A DNA stretch of 18,303 nt from JAJPJX01 sp964568355. GTDB lineage: Bacteria > Acidobacteriota > Terriglobia > Bryobacterales > Bryobacteraceae. Shown here in pieces: positions 14,888-18,303 of the stretch. The stretch spans positions 1-18,303 of the forward strand of contig CAZMRK010000270.1 in assembly GCA_964568355.1 (NCBI GenBank). Direction: 5' to 3'. Under the pieces are notes generated by a model, which saw nothing but the letters and a program-made list of their open reading frames with translations, was not told where the DNA came from and made no database searches. Each line of letters begins with the position of its first letter. Positions within the stretch are counted from its first letter, which is position 1. The translations under genes and the position numbers were made by a program.

Positions 14888-17800
14888 TTACTGCAAAGAA
14901 GCCTTCTGCTCCGCGGACATCGGCGTGCGGGCCTTGGCCCTGACATCATCCCCAACCAGGCGCAGGGAACGAAGCACCGCCGGCCAATCTTCCAGATGCG
15001 AAGCAAAGATGCGCTCCACCAGCCGTTCCGTCCATTCCGGAATCCGTACGTTTAACTGTGACGGAGGCACATGCATTTCATCTGCCAGTGTTGCCCAGTA
15101 GAGTGTATTCGATTCCCAGCTCTCCGCCATGATCCTGCTGGAATAGCCCATCAGGGTCGGGAAGGTCCGCAGGCTCAGCAGCTCGGGACGATAGGAGTTC
15201 GCCAGAGTGGGCTTGGGAGTTCCAAAAGCCTCGGAAATGGCGCGATAGTTTACCTCCTCGGGCATTTCGCTCGCCAGGCGCCGCATCTCGGCCAGCATCG
15301 GTCCTGGAGTAGTGGTCTCTTTGGCGGCCATGAGCCTGGCGATGGCAAACATCTCCGAGGGCGTAATGCTCTCCACCGCCCCCTTCACATCGCCGTCCGC
15401 CACCAGCCCCATGATGCGCATGGTCCGGGCGGGCGAGGCCTGAGTCGCCAGGGCATCGTGCAGGCTCTGGCGCAGTTCGGCATCGAGCGCAGCGCTGGCG
15501 ACGAGCGATTGCGTGTAGCGCATATGCAGCGCCACCCAGTGCATCTGGGCCGGGGTCACCCTCCACCATCGCGGGACCGTCGCGCTCAGCATCATTTGCG
15601 GCACCAGATCGCCCCAGATCAGGGCCTGGGTCTGCCGCGGAACCAGGAAATTCTGCTCTGCCTCGGCTAAGGCGTAGGGCAGCCCAGCCAGAGAACCTAC
15701 GAGGCGGCCGCCGCCGTTCGACGGCCAGCCTGTACCGAACAACTCCGTTGTCCGCCAGGTATGTACCGTACCCTGCACTCCGAGGAAGTCGTGGCTGCGC
15801 ACGAACAGCGGATTCGTGTAGAGAATCTGCGCACCGGGGGGTGCATAGTGGGCGTAGTTATAGGCCACGAGGGTATCGCGCAGGAAGGGTGCCAACAGGC
15901 CGCGGGAGTCCGCCAACTTCTGTTTGTCGGTATTCTTCTCGATCAACGCACGCAGGTTCACGCGGCGCTGACTTTCCACGTGCCGCTCGGTCCAGTATCC
16001 GAACGCCAGAGCATTTCGTTCGATGCTCGAAAGCGAGGCTCGGGGAAGCTGGATCTCATTGATTCGGGTCGAGACGCGGTTGAGCAGGGCCAAATTGGGT
16101 TTTTCGCCATTGGCGACGGCCTGCAGGTGGTCGGCCAGGTCAAACAGCGTATCGAGCGAAAGGATGCGCTGTGCCTCCAGCACCCGCGTCATCTCCTGCA
16201 CTACCTGGGTGTAGGAATCCACATCGGACGCCTCCGAGACTCCGGCCAACAGATCAAGCAGGCGTTCCTGCGGCTGAGCCGCCTTGCCGCCGGTGGCGAC
16301 GAGCAGCGCTTTCACGCCATCGCGCCCCGCGTCGAACAGCTCGCGGTTATTCTTGATCTGCGCGAAGCGGCCGACGATATCGGAGAACGTGCCGTCCGCC
16401 TGCGCCAGCGGAAGACTTCTCTGGCGCACCACGATTTGCCACAATCCCACGAGGGCCTGCATGGTCCCGGCCGTATCGGAGCGCAGCAGCGGCTCCTTCA
16501 TCTTGTTGATGCTCTCCGCCGTATCGAGGAAGAGCATGATCGACTTATCGCTTAGCGTGGGGGCCTCGTTGAAGATCGGGAACTGGCTGCCGAACTGGCG
16601 GTAGGCCCGTGCAAGGCGGTCCACCGTCTCGGGAGCCAGCGGAGTCGGGCGGTTGCGGTCCAGGTCCGTCAAGGCCATGAAGATCTTCAGCGGCTCATTC
16701 TCCACCGCTTTGCGGGACAGGCCAAACAGAGCTTCCACTACTTCGTCCGGCTCCTTCCATCCCGCGGCCGATTTAGTCAACTTGCCGTCGTACTTTCCAT
16801 GGGGGTGATTTACAAACAGGTTACGCCAGACTTCCAGGCTGCCCGGAATGTGAACCTTGCCATCCGGATCGATCTGGAGCCGGGTAGTCAGCAGCATCAT
16901 GTCGGCATTCGAACGAAAGACTGGACGTGCCGGCCCCGGGCTGGTAACTTTGCCGCGCACTGCGCCGTAAAAGCGCTTCAGACGGGTTGGATCGGTCAGG
17001 TAGGCGAGAGTCGGCCCCTGGATGCGCGAAAGCGCGTCGAAGTAGCTGGCCATCCATCCGTCGTCACGCGCGATCAGACGTTCAAAGAAGAGCGGACCGT
17101 TATCGGGCGACACACCCACCAGGTCGGCCCATGCGGTAGTGGCCCGCGCGCCGCCGGGGATCACTGCTTTACCATTGCGGATCTGGAACATGCCGCCGAA
17201 GAAATCGAGCACGTGCGCGTAGGCACGAATACGCTGGACAGCTATGGACTTACGCAGCGTATCGGCCGTACCGCGGTCCAGCTTGGAAAGCCCCAGGTAG
17301 AGGCGGCACAGAGCTGGATCGGACAGAAAGATGTCGATAAATTCGCCACCTTCTTTCTCCCGCGAAGAGAGCCAGTATTCGGCGCCGAACAGTACCGGTA
17401 CCTGGACGGGGTGGAAATCATAGGTGAACGGGCGATTGGTGCGGAGGGCTTGTTCCAGGTCCGGCAAGGGAAATCCCGAGTCCGTGGTCAGAAACGCTCG
17501 CGACGCATTCACGGTTTCCAGAACCACCTCGCTGCCGCAGCCGCCGCGCATCCGATATCCCAGAATCCGCAGGAGGTCGCCAGCCTTGGGCGAATCACAA
17601 CTTTCGATTTTGATCACCTTCTCCGGCCCTGCGAGTTTCTCTAACTCCCGCGCCTGCGTCAGATAGCGATGCACCAGTTTCAAATATTCGGTTTGCTCCA
17701 GGGCTTCGTTACTATGAGAAGCCTGGTAGCCGTTGGTGACCACATTGCGCGCCAGTGAGGCCAGGAGATCTTCCATCGAATTGTCGGTGGAGATAGCGGC

Positions 17801-18268
17801 CATTCGGGCAAAAGAGCGCAGCGGGCCGGGAATCGCGATATAAGCCTTGCCTTCCGCGGGAGCCTTTTTTGCTGGCGAAGTCAGCAGCAATTCCTTGCCA
17901 CCGGCGGCGCGGTACGCCTCGGCGTGACGCTCCGCGGCGGCATGGTCACCAGCCAGTAAATCCAGCAGAACCAAGCGATGCGCCACAGCCTGCCGTTTTG
18001 CGGGATCGCCGGATTTCTCCAGGATGTTGAGCAGTTTCTGGTAGGCCTGACGGCAGTCCGGATCATCGAAATGATCCAGAAACTCCGCATATTCGGCAAG
18101 TGCGGTAATATCGGCGCCGGGATCCTGGGCAGCCTTGGCCAGCAGCAGACGCGCCCCGACCGCGTCGCCTGACCTTTCTAACTGGTGCGCCCGATCCAGG
18201 TTGGTGCTGGCCTGAAGGGCAGAAATGAGAGTGCAAACGGCCAAAAACGCAACAGCGCGTGCCTTCAT
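14888..18268 (-). CDS. Large exported protein of unknown family (1126 aa)
   Basis: The ATG at 18268-18266 is preceded by GGAGAG about 8 nt upstream. The product starts with a clear Sec signal peptide (MKARAVAFLAVCTLISALQA, cleavage near residue 20). The first 130 residues look like TPR-type helical repeats (LDRAHQLERSGDAVGARLLL, QAYQKLLNILEKSGDPAKRQ). The rest, to residue 1126, appears mostly helical with scattered hydrophobic and aromatic blocks (YDFHPVQVPVLFGAEYWL, LAYLTDPTRLKRFYGAVRG, VALHMRYTQSLVASAA). No enzyme motif, lipobox, membrane helix or barrel-end signature was recognised. The family is not recognised; it is probably a periplasmic scaffold. It is followed after 55 nt on the same strand by the Tat-exported VWA protein, so the two probably form an operon and may interact. 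An extended -10-like TGCTACATT lies at the very window end (18303-18295), with any -35 outside. Confidence 0.75.
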   Translation of the reverse strand: MKARAVAFLAVCTLISALQASTNLDRAHQLERSGDAVGARLLLAKAAQDPGADITALAEYAEFLDHFDDPDCRQAYQKLLNILEKSGDPAKRQAVAHRLVLLDLLAGDHAAAERHAEAYRAAGGKELLLTSPAKKAPAEGKAYIAIPGPLRSFARMAAISTDNSMEDLLASLARNVVTNGYQASHSNEALEQTEYLKLVHRYLTQARELEKLAGPEKVIKIESCDSPKAGDLLRILGYRMRGGCGSEVVLETVNASRAFLTTDSGFPLPDLEQALRTNRPFTYDFHPVQVPVLFGAEYWLSSREKEGGEFIDIFLSDPALCRLYLGLSKLDRGTADTLRKSIAVQRIRAYAHVLDFFGGMFQIRNGKAVIPGGARATTAWADLVGVSPDNGPLFFERLIARDDGWMASYFDALSRIQGPTLAYLTDPTRLKRFYGAVRGKVTSPGPARPVFRSNADMMLLTTRLQIDPDGKVHIPGSLEVWRNLFVNHPHGKYDGKLTKSAAGWKEPDEVVEALFGLSRKAVENEPLKIFMALTDLDRNRPTPLAPETVDRLARAYRQFGSQFPIFNEAPTLSDKSIMLFLDTAESINKMKEPLLRSDTAGTMQALVGLWQIVVRQRSLPLAQADGTFSDIVGRFAQIKNNRELFDAGRDGVKALLVATGGKAAQPQERLLDLLAGVSEASDVDSYTQVVQEMTRVLEAQRILSLDTLFDLADHLQAVANGEKPNLALLNRVSTRINEIQLPRASLSSIERNALAFGYWTERHVESQRRVNLRALIEKNTDKQKLADSRGLLAPFLRDTLVAYNYAHYAPPGAQILYTNPLFVRSHDFLGVQGTVHTWRTTELFGTGWPSNGGGRLVGSLAGLPYALAEAEQNFLVPRQTQALIWGDLVPQMMLSATVPRWWRVTPAQMHWVALHMRYTQSLVASAALDAELRQSLHDALATQASPARTMRIMGLVADGDVKGAVESITPSEMFAIARLMAAKETTTPGPMLAEMRRLASEMPEEVNYRAISEAFGTPKPTLANSYRPELLSLRTFPTLMGYSSRIMAESWESNTLYWATLADEMHVPPSQLNVRIPEWTERLVERIFASHLEDWPAVLRSLRLVGDDVRAKARTPMSAEQKASLQ

Positions 18269-18303
18269 GATGGCTCTCTCCGTTATGGTGAAATAATGTA
18301 GCA

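Noticed and set aside
14833..15006. 58-residue extension of the VWA protein
   Set aside because: It runs into the upstream gene and through the 15-bp repeats; the Tat signal peptide begins at ATG 14832.
15761..17644. Long plus-strand ORFs opposite the 1126-aa gene (15761-16555, 16799-17644)
   Set aside because: They are antisense to a continuous 1126-codon frame with signal peptide and ribosome site. Their products show no domains and look like GC-driven shadows.

Overview
The window looks like chromosomal DNA of an Acidobacteriota bacterium, probably of the Solibacter/Bryobacter type. This is inferred from gene content: an Oar-like TonB-dependent receptor with an N-terminal carboxypeptidase-regulatory domain, a protein of the 'VWFA-related Acidobacterial domain' family, a large exported protein of unknown family, and GC-rich coding sequence throughout. 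No sequence search was possible, so the placement rests on recognised family features.

Layout. (1) 1-522: the 5' part of an insertion-sequence transposase (ISNCY type, minus strand, cut by the window edge) and its outer end, which carries two related 24-bp-spaced repeats and a perfect 9+1+9 palindrome. (2) 507-7586: a two-gene plus-strand unit behind a strong sigma70-like promoter and a roughly 180-nt leader. It encodes an outer-membrane TonB-type receptor and a 1211-residue exported protein with two CBM9/DOMON-like domains followed by two alpha/beta-hydrolase domains. The first hydrolase domain has lost its nucleophile serine. Together they look like a glycan-uptake or glycan-esterase unit. 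(3) 7583-9924: a minus-strand metal unit, a P1B-type ATPase lacking the usual CPx motif and a MerC-family membrane protein, whose start overlaps the ATPase stop by 4 nt. The MerC gene also overlaps the hydrolase gene tail to tail by 4 nt. (4) 10000-10076: tRNA-Arg(ACG), minus strand, with encoded CCA and a recognisable promoter. (5) 10199-13814: plus-strand site-2 protease (M50) with CBS domains, then a large TPR lipoprotein. (6) 13837-18268: a minus-strand pair, a 1126-aa Sec-exported helical protein of unknown family and a Tat-exported VWA-domain protein with a degenerate MIDAS.

Almost every base is accounted for. The stretches longer than 100 bases without a firm gene are 406-724 (IS end, promoter/operator, leader with a possible small leader ORF), 10077-10198 (tRNA promoter and 5' region of the protease gene) and 11366-11474 (spacer with a weak hairpin). 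No CRISPR array, prophage gene or rRNA is visible. The parts most worth checking are the IS-end/promoter junction that appears to drive the receptor operon, the double hydrolase with one apparently dead domain, the ATPase with an altered metal-site motif coupled to MerC, and the unknown 1126-aa/VWA pair.
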